Of a stretch of 40,742 bases of DNA, positions 33,579 to 40,742 are shown in pieces. Made by a program: the position numbers and the translations under genes. The notes below the pieces were generated by a model, which saw nothing but the letters and a program-made list of their open reading frames with translations, was not told the origin of the DNA and did no database searches. Origin of the DNA: Treponema sp. (GTDB taxonomy: Bacteria > Spirochaetota > Spirochaetia > Treponematales > Treponemataceae); assembly GCA_023231445.1 (NCBI GenBank), contig JALNVF010000008.1:1-40742 (forward strand). Reading direction: 5' to 3'. Position 1 is the stretch's first letter, and each line of letters begins with the position of its first letter.

Positions 33579-34025
33579 TTACAGTCTGTCTGTTTGTGCT
33601 GAGCTTCGGATTGTATCGGTTATCTGTTTTTCCTGTGTCGTGCTGAACAGAATACCGTAGTTTTTTTTAGTCGGAATCAGAAGTACGTTTTGTTTATCTG
33701 TTACATACAGTTTATATTTCCCGGCTGTTCCCTTGAACCATCCCACATTCAGTCCGGGTATACCGATTCCGTTTGTCCGGTATTTTATACCGAGTGTACT
33801 GAAGTCGACAGTACGTATCCCGTCTGTATCTATTTCATCCAGACTGATATAGGTATTGTAAAAAACAGACTGTATGTTCAGTCTGCCGTCCCTGACGGTA
33901 AGTGTATAGGAACGTGCGGAGAGGCATAAAACAACCAGAAATATAAATAATACAGCTAAAAGCACGCACATAATAAACAATGCAGCGGTACTTGAACTGT
34001 CCGGTTTTGTCATACGGAATATCAT
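33579..34025 (-). CDS. Membrane protein with bacterial PH-like domain
   Basis: A 148-residue protein with one membrane helix (about 14-36) and a following domain that resembles bacterial PH domains of the bPH_5 type: YTLTVRDGRLNIQSVFYN, ISLDEIDTDGIRTVDF, then GLNVGWFKGTAGKYKLYVTDKQNVLLIPT. The function of such domains is mostly unknown; they may bind lipids or peptides at the membrane. GGAGG lies 6 bases before the ATG. It is divergent from the tetR-like gene, with about 140 bases between. Confidence 0.7.
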   Translation of the reverse strand: MIFRMTKPDSSSTAALFIMCVLLAVLFIFLVVLCLSARSYTLTVRDGRLNIQSVFYNTYISLDEIDTDGIRTVDFSTLGIKYRTNGIGIPGLNVGWFKGTAGKYKLYVTDKQNVLLIPTKKNYGILFSTTQEKQITDTIRSSAQTDRL

Positions 34026-34092
34026 GGAGAACCTCCGATCCTGTTTTCTTTTACAAAAATACTATCATGAAACTGTTTTTACCGCAATGTTG

Positions 34093-34140
34093 TTGACATT
34101 CAGACAACTCTCGTATATAAGTTTACATAGTTAATTTAAC
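34093..34140 (+). promoter_or_regulatory. Promoter and operator candidate for the TetR-led operon
   Basis: TTGACA (34093-34098) and TATAAG (34116-34121) with a 17-base spacer form a strong promoter. The inverted repeat GTTAA-t-TTAAC (34130-34140) lies just past the start point, and a looser GTTGAC...GACAAC repeat surrounds the -35. Either could be the self-operator of the TetR-type repressor encoded next. Confidence 0.55.
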
Positions 34141-34165
34141 ACTGTTATTTATAGAGGAGGAATTG

Positions 34166-34771
34166 ATGCGGACTGCCGATCCGGAACTTGAAAAAATGAT
34201 TCTTGAAAAAACACTCGGTCTGCTTATGGAACATGAACCTGATCAAATCGGGATGCGCGATATTGCACGGGCATGCGGTATTTCCGCTACAGCAATCTAT
34301 CATTACTATCAGGACAAGACTGCCCTGTTCGAAGCAGTAAAACTTGACTGTCTCGGCGGATTGAAGACATTTATGGTAGAAAAAATAACTGCTGAACAGA
34401 CAACGTACGACAAAGTCAGAGCCTCGCTGGAAGCATTTGCAGAATGGTGCTTCGATAATCCTCAGAAGGCGCTGCTGGTAATGGGAAGGCTTAAGGCCAA
34501 CACAACGGCATCTGCGGAGGAGTTGAAGCCGTATTATGAATGCAGCGAACTGGGAGTACACCTGCTTGAGCAGGCCGTGCGGGAACATACGGCGGTATCA
34601 GATAATCCGAGACTCGACACGTCTGTTGCGGTGTCTGCACTGTGGGGAACGGTAGAAGCAATTCTTCTGAACAGGGCCGATCCCTCGTACTGGCAGTCGG
34701 GAAAAAAATATACGGACCGTTTTATAACGATGTATCTTTCTGTCATATTTCCGAAAGGGAGGAATATATAA
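34166..34771 (+). CDS. TetR-family transcriptional regulator
   Basis: A 201-residue regulator. The N-terminal HTH (about 10-55) reads ILEKTLGLLMEHEPDQIGMRDIARACGISATAIYHYYQDKTALFEAV, standard for TetR. The C-terminal ligand domain ends with LWGTVEAILLNRADPSYW. ATG 34166 is chosen over an in-frame TTG one codon earlier because GGAGG sits 5 bases before it. The stop codon shares a base with the ATG of the DUF2271-like gene (TAATG), so repressor and downstream genes are coupled; the cluster is probably self-regulated. Confidence 0.92.
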   Translation: MRTADPELEKMILEKTLGLLMEHEPDQIGMRDIARACGISATAIYHYYQDKTALFEAVKLDCLGGLKTFMVEKITAEQTTYDKVRASLEAFAEWCFDNPQKALLVMGRLKANTTASAEELKPYYECSELGVHLLEQAVREHTAVSDNPRLDTSVAVSALWGTVEAILLNRADPSYWQSGKKYTDRFITMYLSVIFPKGRNI

Positions 34772-35484
34772 TGAAAATCAAACATATGATATGTATGATT
34801 ATTACGTGCATACTTTGCTGTGCGCCGTTTCTGTATGCTTCAGAAGCTGCAGCTGACGGAACACTTACCGTTACTGTTACACCCGGCGCGTACTGGAAAA
34901 CGGAACGGGGGCCTCAGTTCGCCGTATGGGTTGAGAAGGACGACGGAACGTACGTAACGACGCTGTATGTAACGCAGCGTGCGGCAAAAAAGAACTGGCT
35001 GTTTGCGCCGAAGGACGGCAGGCCGGAATCTCTGCCGGTCTGGTACCATGCAGTCGGCAGCAGGCCTGTAACGATGGTGGCCGCACAGGACAAAACGGAG
35101 GCAGATGCTGTTACTTCCGCAACGCCGGGTGCGTCGAATGACGTCAGGTATTCGGTACGCCTTCCTGCTGGTGAACAGTATGTTGTAAAAATCGAAGTGA
35201 ATCACAGTTTTGATTACAACGAATCATGGCCTAAAAAAGCGAAGAAGGGCAGTGCCGTCTATTCCGGTGTGAACGGCCAGCCGTCGGTCGTATACGTCTG
35301 TACGCTTGATACGCGGTCCGTCGGAAACGTGACGGAACATCCTGTGGTACAGTCCACGTTTGCCGCAGCCGGTACCGGCTCGGTAACAGGACGCGACGGT
35401 GAGCTGCACCATGATCTGGCAGGGCTTACGACAGCGCTCCGGATTATTACAAAAGCGGAAGCGTCGTGGAGCAGTGCGGAATGA
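34771..35484 (+). CDS. Exported DUF2271-like protein
   Basis: A 237-residue protein with signal peptide ending LYASEA (about residue 22-24). The mature part fits DUF2271: LTVTVTPGAYWKTERGPQFAVWVE, then YVTTLYVTQRAAKKNW, a PVWYHA stretch, DAVTSATPGASNDVRYSVRLP and YVVKIEVNHSFDYNESW. DUF2271 proteins often stand beside PepSY, FMN-binding or iron-responsive genes; their function is not known. The ATG 34771 overlaps the tetR stop by one base and has a GGAGG ribosome site, so the longer open frame is ignored. The stop overlaps the next gene by four bases (ATGA). Confidence 0.75.
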   Translation: MKIKHMICMIITCILCCAPFLYASEAAADGTLTVTVTPGAYWKTERGPQFAVWVEKDDGTYVTTLYVTQRAAKKNWLFAPKDGRPESLPVWYHAVGSRPVTMVAAQDKTEADAVTSATPGASNDVRYSVRLPAGEQYVVKIEVNHSFDYNESWPKKAKKGSAVYSGVNGQPSVVYVCTLDTRSVGNVTEHPVVQSTFAAAGTGSVTGRDGELHHDLAGLTTALRIITKAEASWSSAE

Positions 35485-36065
35485 CGCCGGCTGTTATTGT
35501 CATAAACGGCAGCCCGCGGAAGAACGGTACCGTTGCCCGGCTGCTTCATTCGGCGGCGGACAGCTGCGGTACGTCCGGTGACATTCACTGGTACGACGTA
35601 AACGAGATGATGATCCGCCCGTGCACGGGCTGTATGAAATGCCGCAGCACCGGAACCTGTGTTCTTCCGCACGATGATGCCCATTCGTTCGCAGAAGACA
35701 TCCGCGGCTGCCGGGCGGTTATTGTCGGGACACCCGTTTACTGGGGGAATATGAGCGGCCAGCTCAAACTGCTGTTCGACCGCGTCGTTCCGTCTTTGAT
35801 GGGCGAATCACCGCGTGGCGTACCTGTTCCGTTTCACAAAGGAAAGAAGGCTGTTATTGTTACTGCCTGTACGACCCCGTGGCCGTTCAGCGTACTTTTC
35901 AGGCAGACGGGATCTGCCGTCCGGCTGCTTAAAGAAATACTCCGGTATGCAGGCTTCCGTATTACGGGAACGCTGGTACTGCCCGGTACAAAAAACAGGC
36001 ACGGCATTCCTGAACGGCTGTTCAGGAAAGGAATCCGGCTCGGGAAAAATCTGGCCGGAAGATAA
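35481..36065 (+). CDS. Flavodoxin-like NAD(P)H-dependent FMN oxidoreductase with Cys motif
   Basis: A 194-residue flavodoxin-fold protein. VIVINGSPRKNGTVARLLHSAA (about 5-26) is the FMN phosphate loop. PCTGCMKCRSTGTCVLPHDDA (about 51-71) is the cysteine segment typical of iron-sulfur-flavoprotein-like reductases, and IVGTPVYWGNMSGQLKLLFDR (about 85-105) the flavin-ring loop. The start is taken at ATG 35481, overlapping the DUF2271 stop by four bases; an in-frame GTG lies 15 bases earlier. It probably reduces FMN, quinones or an attached Fe-S centre. In this operon it could supply electrons or flavin to the exported partners (inference). Confidence 0.88.
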   Translation: MTPAVIVINGSPRKNGTVARLLHSAADSCGTSGDIHWYDVNEMMIRPCTGCMKCRSTGTCVLPHDDAHSFAEDIRGCRAVIVGTPVYWGNMSGQLKLLFDRVVPSLMGESPRGVPVPFHKGKKAVIVTACTTPWPFSVLFRQTGSAVRLLKEILRYAGFRITGTLVLPGTKNRHGIPERLFRKGIRLGKNLAGR

Positions 36066-36129
36066 TCAGCACCTGCGTTCAGGAAACGGGGTATTAAAAA
36101 ATCTGTACGAATAAAAGGGAATATAGAAT

Positions 36130-37110
36130 ATGAAACGATATGGTATTTCAGTGGTTCTCTCTGCGCTGTTGTTTACGACAGCAGCTTCTGCCCAGAACGC
36201 AGAAAAATCACCGCTTGATGTGTCGGTGACGACCGATTTTGCGTGGTATACGGCAAGTGCGTATTGTTCCGGTGATACACATTACGCGCCGGTTACCGGA
36301 ATATATGACGGGATACAGGCACGGACTACACTGAGTGCATTATACCGCATTCCTGTTTCAATCCCGCTGCTTCCGGAAGACAGTATGCTGTTCAAAGACA
36401 ATAACATTACTTTTACCGGACAGTTTGAAGTAACTCCTGTTTCCCTCATGCCTAAAGCCGCCGTTTCCTTTTTTCCCGCAGCCTTTCTCGTTTTTTCCGC
36501 AGGCGGAATGGCCGGAACAGGCTGGGATCTGGCCGGCATACAGGGCATTTCCGGATACGATGTGTCGGAGCGGACGTATAAAAGTCTTACCCCGTTCAGG
36601 TCGTGGTATCTGTGCGGATATGCAAACGGAACGTTCATGTTCGATACTGCCGCACTCTGGCCCGGAGAGTGGCATCACATTGTCATGGTGGCAAATTACG
36701 AAATTGAATACAGAATAATGACGGGTACTTCAAGCACCGTGTGGGACTGGCAGACTACAAAGGGATGTGCGGACGGCTGGCAGTACGACCAGTATTATCT
36801 GATCGCATACCAGATGCCCGGGATTATTTCACTTGCCGGTATAAGCGCAGAGCTGTACGGCCATTACAATGCAGCTGACTACGGGGACATTGCAGATTCT
36901 TACGGCGGTGATTTTATGACCGTTGAAATATGTCCGCTCGTGCAGCTCAGGCTTTCCGAAAGGGACTCGATGTTCGCCATGCTCAATTTCAAAGCCCGGC
37001 GGAGTTTTCGTGAAAATCACAGCAGTGAGGACGAAGAACCGCTGCTGACATACACGGGGCGGGAGTGGTATTTCCAGCGTATAGCACTGCGCTGGAAACA
37101 CACATTCTGA
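36130..37110 (+). CDS. Exported protein, probable outer-membrane barrel
   Basis: A 326-residue protein with signal peptide ending TAASAQN (about residue 21). The mature chain has many alternating strands rich in Tyr, Trp and Gly and ends FQRIALRWKHTF, with a terminal Phe as in outer-membrane barrels. I do not recognise the family. It lies 64 bases after the flavodoxin-like gene without a terminator, so it is likely the last member of the TetR-led cluster. A weak GGGAA ribosome site lies about 9 bases before the ATG. Confidence 0.7.
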   Translation: MKRYGISVVLSALLFTTAASAQNAEKSPLDVSVTTDFAWYTASAYCSGDTHYAPVTGIYDGIQARTTLSALYRIPVSIPLLPEDSMLFKDNNITFTGQFEVTPVSLMPKAAVSFFPAAFLVFSAGGMAGTGWDLAGIQGISGYDVSERTYKSLTPFRSWYLCGYANGTFMFDTAALWPGEWHHIVMVANYEIEYRIMTGTSSTVWDWQTTKGCADGWQYDQYYLIAYQMPGIISLAGISAELYGHYNAADYGDIADSYGGDFMTVEICPLVQLRLSERDSMFAMLNFKARRSFRENHSSEDEEPLLTYTGREWYFQRIALRWKHTF

Positions 37111-37137
37111 AAAGGCCTGCATTGTCTTTCTGAGCGG

Positions 37138-38202
37138 TTATTTCCTGACTGCAAAAACAGTTCTGAAGAATTTTATGCGCTTTGTTATTTCATACATACC
37201 GAACGTAAGAACTATGGCCGCAGCAAGAATAAGTATTATATGCAGCAGGGCTGTACATGGTATTTGAACAATGTAATATGCACAGCACACAATTGATGAC
37301 TGGTGGAACAGATAAACAGCAAACGAAGATTTAGAAAAATAATCAGTGAGATTATTTCTAAAATTTACTTTATACTTATAAATTCCTGTTACAGAAAGTA
37401 TGAATGTCCAGCTGTATAACTGGTAAACAATAAAATATACAATTTCATTCACTGCGTAAAACTTTTTTTCGTAAAACATGATGTAGCAGATCATGAAAAT
37501 AAAACAGCTGCCGCATAAAACAGCCAGATGTTTTACGATCTTATCGATTACGTTGTCATTACTGAGTATATAATAACCGAGTAAATAATAAATCAGATAT
37601 TCAACAATGCTTTTCCCGCCAGTGTTTAAGAACGGCTTTCCAAACACCGGTAAGATGCCCGACAGGACAATAACCGCAAAAGGAATGGCGGTACCGGTTT
37701 TAAACCGCAGTTTTTTTACTATTTCGACAAGAGGCAGTGCGGCCATAGAAATGATAAACAGATACAGAATAAACCATAAGTGTCCCGGAGTAAAACCTCC
37801 TGAATATCCTGTAAGATCATGTATCTTCGTAAAAAATAATTTGTACTGGTAAAAATAATTCCCCTGATAACCGTTATGAAATTTTTCTGCATAATAGGTC
37901 TGTACCGGAACTACCAGCAGTATGCCGGAAAATAAAGGAATGAAGAGTTTTTTAATACGTTCAACCGCAAATTTTCCCGGACCTCTGCTTTGTAACGAGT
38001 AAAATGCACTTATTCCGGCTATTACAAACAGTGAAGGCATGAACCATGGCCATATCAGGCAGTTAAACAGAGAAGGCAGAAAGAGGCCGTCCTGTTTGAT
38101 GTAAAAATTTTCGCCCCAGTTATTGTAAATCATAAAAACATGAAACGGAAATAACAGCAGGACAATTGAGCAGCGCAGATTATCTATATACTGTTTTCTC
38201 AT
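37138..38202 (-). CDS. Acyltransferase-3 family membrane protein
   Basis: A 354-residue protein with about ten hydrophobic helices. It starts MRKQYIDNLRCSIVLLLFPFHVFMIYN, the usual N-terminus of Acyltransferase-3 proteins with the Arg and His of helix 1, and has WFMPSLFVIAGISAFYSL. Such proteins move acetyl or succinyl groups onto exported glycans, lipids or peptides. Base use is strikingly AT-rich compared with the genes just before (11 G/C in the 60 bases 37321-37380; 36 in 35041-35100). It follows the CAT-like gene by 6 bases without its own ribosome site, so translation is coupled. The pair may have arrived by transfer. Confidence 0.85.
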   Translation of the reverse strand: MRKQYIDNLRCSIVLLLFPFHVFMIYNNWGENFYIKQDGLFLPSLFNCLIWPWFMPSLFVIAGISAFYSLQSRGPGKFAVERIKKLFIPLFSGILLVVPVQTYYAEKFHNGYQGNYFYQYKLFFTKIHDLTGYSGGFTPGHLWFILYLFIISMAALPLVEIVKKLRFKTGTAIPFAVIVLSGILPVFGKPFLNTGGKSIVEYLIYYLLGYYILSNDNVIDKIVKHLAVLCGSCFIFMICYIMFYEKKFYAVNEIVYFIVYQLYSWTFILSVTGIYKYKVNFRNNLTDYFSKSSFAVYLFHQSSIVCCAYYIVQIPCTALLHIILILAAAIVLTFGMYEITKRIKFFRTVFAVRK

Positions 38203-38208
38203 ATGTTT

Positions 38209-38859
38209 TCAGCGGTCAGCAGCAAAGGCTTTCTTCATATCCGCAATTTCCGAGAGCATGTTTTCATAAAACATGCCGACATGCAGTCCGTCTATGAACA
38301 AATGGCTTACCTGTATGTTGTACGGCAGCAGCACCCGGTCTCCGTCCTGATAATATTTCCCCCAGGTAATCCGCGGTATGGTGTCGTATTTATTTAATGA
38401 CAGGGTGTGGTCAATGCCGGTGAACGGAATCCACGGTAAAGACGATATAAACACAAAATTCGTCCCGTTTTTCAATTCTTCCAGATCAAAATATTTTTTA
38501 CTGTCCGCTATTCTCTGCTTTACGGCTGCGTCGAATTCTGTAAGCGTACCTTTGAATTCAGCTGTGATGAACCGGAACAGGCTTTCCCCTTTCTTTATGT
38601 GCGTAAATGACGGTACTAATGTATCATATTCAATTACGCTGCCGTTTTCATACCGGTACCTGAAGTTTTCTATTTTCAGCATTGCCTGCATCGTAATATA
38701 TATCAGCGTAGTATTGAATGAGACCCCGGCACCTTTTGCTGTTTCTTTTAACCCCGTTATATCGAGATTGAAATTGGTATTATAGAACGGCAGATCAGAT
38801 TTTTGGAAAAACATAAAATGTTCCTTTCTGTCCCATTTTTCGATATCGATTTTTTTCAT
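38209..38859 (-). CDS. Chloramphenicol acetyltransferase-like protein
   Basis: A 216-residue protein with the CAT fold: starts MKKIDIEKWDRKEHFMFFQK, has SLPWIPFTGIDH, and near the C-terminus QVSHLFIDGLHVGMFYENM. The catalytic His and Asp-Gly of the family's HHxxxDG motif are kept, but the first of the two His is Ser. Trimeric acetyl-CoA:chloramphenicol transferase activity is possible, yet many such genes outside resistance elements act on other hydroxyl groups. Its coupling to a membrane acyltransferase suggests joint modification chemistry (inference). GC content is lower than the flanks. Confidence 0.88.
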   Translation of the reverse strand: MKKIDIEKWDRKEHFMFFQKSDLPFYNTNFNLDITGLKETAKGAGVSFNTTLIYITMQAMLKIENFRYRYENGSVIEYDTLVPSFTHIKKGESLFRFITAEFKGTLTEFDAAVKQRIADSKKYFDLEELKNGTNFVFISSLPWIPFTGIDHTLSLNKYDTIPRITWGKYYQDGDRVLLPYNIQVSHLFIDGLHVGMFYENMLSEIADMKKAFAADR

Positions 38860-38900
38860 TCCGTGACCTTTTCCTGTATAGTATTTTCAGATAATTATAA

Positions 38901-38921
38901 ATATATCCGAGTTGGATATAT
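38901..38921. promoter_or_regulatory. 8-bp perfect inverted repeat between divergent CAT-like and radical SAM genes
   Basis: ATATATCC-gagtt-GGATATAT, 42 bases before the CAT-like ATG and 70 before the radical SAM ATG. Possible operator; no T-run on either side suggests it is not a terminator. Confidence 0.35.
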
Positions 38922-38991
38922 ATGTACAGACTAAGCAGGAGTTCTTTTTTTAATTTGAGTTTCTGCCTGTTTTATGATAGTATGATGCATA

Positions 38992-39861
38992 ATGTATACT
39001 GTACAGGCAAAGGGTATTCTTTCGGCTCAGAACGGAATGAACATCTACCGGGGATGTACCCACGGATGTATTTACTGCGACGCACGCAGTACCTGCTATC
39101 AGATGAACCATCTGTTTGAGAATGTGGAAGTAAAGGAAAATGCACCCGAACTGCTCGATGCTGCCCTGAGCAGAAAAAGAAACCGCTGTATGGTTAGTAC
39201 TGGTTCTATGAGCGATCCGTATCAGCAGTGCGAAAAGACGCTCTGTCTTACCCGCCGCTGCCTTGAAGTAATTGAAAAGCATACCTGCGGACTTGCAATC
39301 CAGACAAAATCAGATATGATTCTGCGTGATCTTGATCTGCTGGAAAGTATTAACCGGAAGGCAAAATGCGTTGTGGAAATGACGCTTACGACATACGATG
39401 AAGACCTGTGCCGCATTGTGGAACCGGATGTATGCACAACGAAGCGGCGCGTTGAAGTTCTGAACATCATGCGCGACAGAGGAATTTCCACAATCGTATG
39501 GCTTACTCCCATCCTGCCCTTTATAAACGATACGGAAGAGAACCTGCGCGGACTTCTCGATTACTGCATTCAGGCCCGCGTATACGGCATTATTATTTTC
39601 GGAATCGGCCTGACACTGCGTGACGGCGACAGGCAGTATTTCTATAAAAAACTCGACGAGCATTTTCCCGGTATGAAAGAAAAATATATCCGCACGTACG
39701 GCAGTTCATACGAACTGCCCGTGCCCGATACGGTCCGTCTTACGCGTCTGCTCAAAGACGAGTGCAGGGCGCACGGCATAGTCTGCAATGCAGACGAACT
39801 GTTCGGCTGGATGCATACACTTGATACCTCAAAGATTCCGGGGCAGCCCGAATTATTCTGA
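38992..39861 (+). CDS. Radical SAM protein, SplB/Rv2578c-like
   Basis: A 289-residue radical SAM enzyme. The 4Fe-4S cysteines are in YRGCTHGCIYCDARS (about 19-33). STGSMSDPYQQCEKTLCLTRRCLEVI (about 69-94) and VVEMTLTTYDEDLCRIVEPD are typical of the spore-photoproduct-lyase-related family often annotated as DNA repair photolyase. It probably acts on an unknown substrate; true SPL activity is not implied. The start is unambiguous since the family begins shortly before the Cys motif. A TATGAT box (38981-38986) lies 5 bases before the ATG and no ribosome site is visible, hinting at leaderless expression, though the -35 is poor. Confidence 0.88.
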   Translation: MYTVQAKGILSAQNGMNIYRGCTHGCIYCDARSTCYQMNHLFENVEVKENAPELLDAALSRKRNRCMVSTGSMSDPYQQCEKTLCLTRRCLEVIEKHTCGLAIQTKSDMILRDLDLLESINRKAKCVVEMTLTTYDEDLCRIVEPDVCTTKRRVEVLNIMRDRGISTIVWLTPILPFINDTEENLRGLLDYCIQARVYGIIIFGIGLTLRDGDRQYFYKKLDEHFPGMKEKYIRTYGSSYELPVPDTVRLTRLLKDECRAHGIVCNADELFGWMHTLDTSKIPGQPELF

Positions 39862-39876
39862 CATCCCTGCTGTTCC

Positions 39877-40362
39877 TTACTTTTGTGCCAGTTTCTGCAG
39901 CGTATCTCCCGTTATGCGGTAGACAGTCCAGTCGTTCATGGGAACGGCACCGAGTGACAGATAAAAATCAATACTGGGCTTATTCCAGTCAAGACACCAC
40001 CATTCAAGCCTGCCACATCCCCGTTCAACCGCGATTGACGCCAGTTTCCGGAGAATCAGTTTCCCGTACCCCTTTCCCCGGTATTCCGGCATCACATACA
40101 GATCTTCAAGATAAATGCCTGCTTTGCCGAGGAATGTTGAAAAATTATGAAAAAAGAGTGCAAAGCCGATTTCTTTTCCGTCAAGCGTAACAAACAGAAC
40201 TTCAGCTTTCTGTTTGTCGAAAATCCATTCTTCAAGTTCCTGTTCCTGCGCCGAAACCTGATTTTCCATCTTTTCATACCGGGCCAGATCTTTAATAAAT
40301 TTGAGAATAAGCGGTGTGTCTTTCCGTTCCGCAAAACGAAACCCGGGCGTTTCAGTGTTCAT
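39877..40362 (-). CDS. GNAT-family N-acetyltransferase
   Basis: A 161-residue GNAT protein. Acetyl-CoA binding motif EYRGKGYGKLILRKLASIA lies at about 94-112, preceded by YLEDLYVMP and followed by WCLDWNKPSIDFYLSLGA, a pattern close to diamine (spermidine/spermine) acetyltransferases and related small-amine enzymes. The substrate is not provable here. Its start lies inside the end of the GGDEF gene (11-base overlap), so both are translated from one mRNA. It is convergent with the radical SAM gene, 15 bases apart, with no terminator. Confidence 0.9.
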   Translation of the reverse strand: MNTETPGFRFAERKDTPLILKFIKDLARYEKMENQVSAQEQELEEWIFDKQKAEVLFVTLDGKEIGFALFFHNFSTFLGKAGIYLEDLYVMPEYRGKGYGKLILRKLASIAVERGCGRLEWWCLDWNKPSIDFYLSLGAVPMNDWTVYRITGDTLQKLAQK

Positions 40363-40742
40363 GTGTGCTCCTTTTTTTTTCTTTCATCACGTACATACCT
40401 CTGTCAAGTTCTGCTATATTGAGTGTGCCGGAATCGCCGATAATGCTCAGACCGTAGCTGAAATCCACTTCAGGAAGATTCACACTCCGGCGGAAGTTGT
40501 CCCGGATCCGCTCAATGATTTTAGCGGCAGTGGTTATGTCGTTTTCCTTCATAAGAATGATGAATTCATCTCCTCCGTACCGGACAATAAGATCTTCTTT
40601 CCGCAGGCTCTGGTTTGCCGAATTAACAAGTTCCCGGAGAATCCTGTCGCCTTCTTTATGGCCGTACGAATCGTTGTATTGTTTGAACTGGTCCATGTCC
40701 AGAAAAGCGGCAGAGGCGAATAATCCTTCCGGGATATCCGAC
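40352..40742 (-). CDS. GGDEF-domain protein, C-terminal part (cut by window edge)
   Basis: About 130 C-terminal residues of a probable diguanylate cyclase, running off the window end. FLDMDQFKQYNDSYGHKEGDRIL gives the metal and substrate positions. RYGGDEFIILM is the active-site signature with all five residues intact, and RKED five residues before it matches the RxxD inhibitory I-site. So this domain should make cyclic di-GMP and be product-inhibited. The sensory N-terminus is outside the window. The end of the gene overlaps the GNAT start. Confidence 0.92.
   Translation of the reverse strand, partial: SDIPEGLFASAAFLDMDQFKQYNDSYGHKEGDRILRELVNSANQSLRKEDLIVRYGGDEFIILMKENDITTAAKIIERIRDNFRRSVNLPEVDFSYGLSIIGDSGTLNIAELDRGMYVMKEKKRSTHEH

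Noticed and set aside
34642..34770. Longer open frame upstream of the DUF2271-like gene
   Set aside because: It overlaps tetR; the ATG at 34771 has a GGAGG and starts a clean signal peptide.
1..40742. CRISPR arrays, tRNA or rRNA genes, IS elements, phage genes
   Set aside because: Looked for in all intergenic gaps and none found; gaps are all shorter than about 220 bases.

Overview
The window looks like a chromosomal segment of a treponeme-type spirochaete. Reasons: a BMP-family nucleoside lipoprotein followed by its ABC transporter in the PnrA/C/D/E arrangement known from Treponema pallidum; many lipoproteins with loose spirochaetal lipoboxes; LPP20-like and CsgG-like envelope proteins; and small outer-membrane-barrel candidates. 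No rRNA, tRNA, CRISPR array, insertion sequence or phage gene was recognised. Gene density is high: no gene-free stretch exceeds about 220 bases. Species cannot be named from this evidence.

Region by region. 1-1299: hisG and the start of hisB (minus strand). 1517-8326: a plus-strand envelope locus coding for a six-FnIII-repeat lipoprotein, an LPP20-like exported protein, a CsgG-like domain fused to an outer-membrane-barrel-like domain, a small one-FnIII lipoprotein, another lipoprotein and an LPP20-like lipoprotein, ending at an intrinsic terminator. 8452-11489: Lrp/AsnC regulator, class I aminotransferase, and a membrane-anchored TPR protein with an Mrr-like tail. 11486-13932 (minus): HExxH protein, Ser/Thr-rich exported protein, rsmG. 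14075-18837 (minus): purine-nucleoside ABC transporter with an attenuator hairpin after the binding-protein gene. 19041-24506 (minus): Rsm22-like protein, MerR regulator, der, ptsI, and an ArsC/Spx-fold protein without its usual cysteine. 24575-33395: UshA-like phosphohydrolase, adenine deaminase, HD protein, TSUP permease, barrel candidate, DinB protein, short UvrA paralogue. 33579-37110: PH-like membrane protein, then a TetR / DUF2271-like / flavodoxin-like / barrel cluster. 37138-40742: AT-rich acyltransferase plus CAT-like pair, radical SAM protein, GNAT acetyltransferase, and a GGDEF protein cut by the window end.

How genes may work together. Periplasmic 5'-nucleotidase, PnrACDE uptake and adenine deaminase would make a purine-salvage set (inference). 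The 1517-8326 locus is the best candidate for an undescribed system: coupled genes that combine surface-type FnIII lipoproteins with a CsgG/LpoB-like protein carrying its own barrel. A second theme is promoter architecture. Several genes (the HExxH gene, ptsI, the ArsC-like gene, the phosphohydrolase, the uvrA paralogue and possibly the radical SAM gene) have a good -10 box only 5 to 13 bases before the ATG and mostly no Shine-Dalgarno, which suggests leaderless or nearly leaderless mRNAs. All functions are read from sequence by eye; no database search was run.
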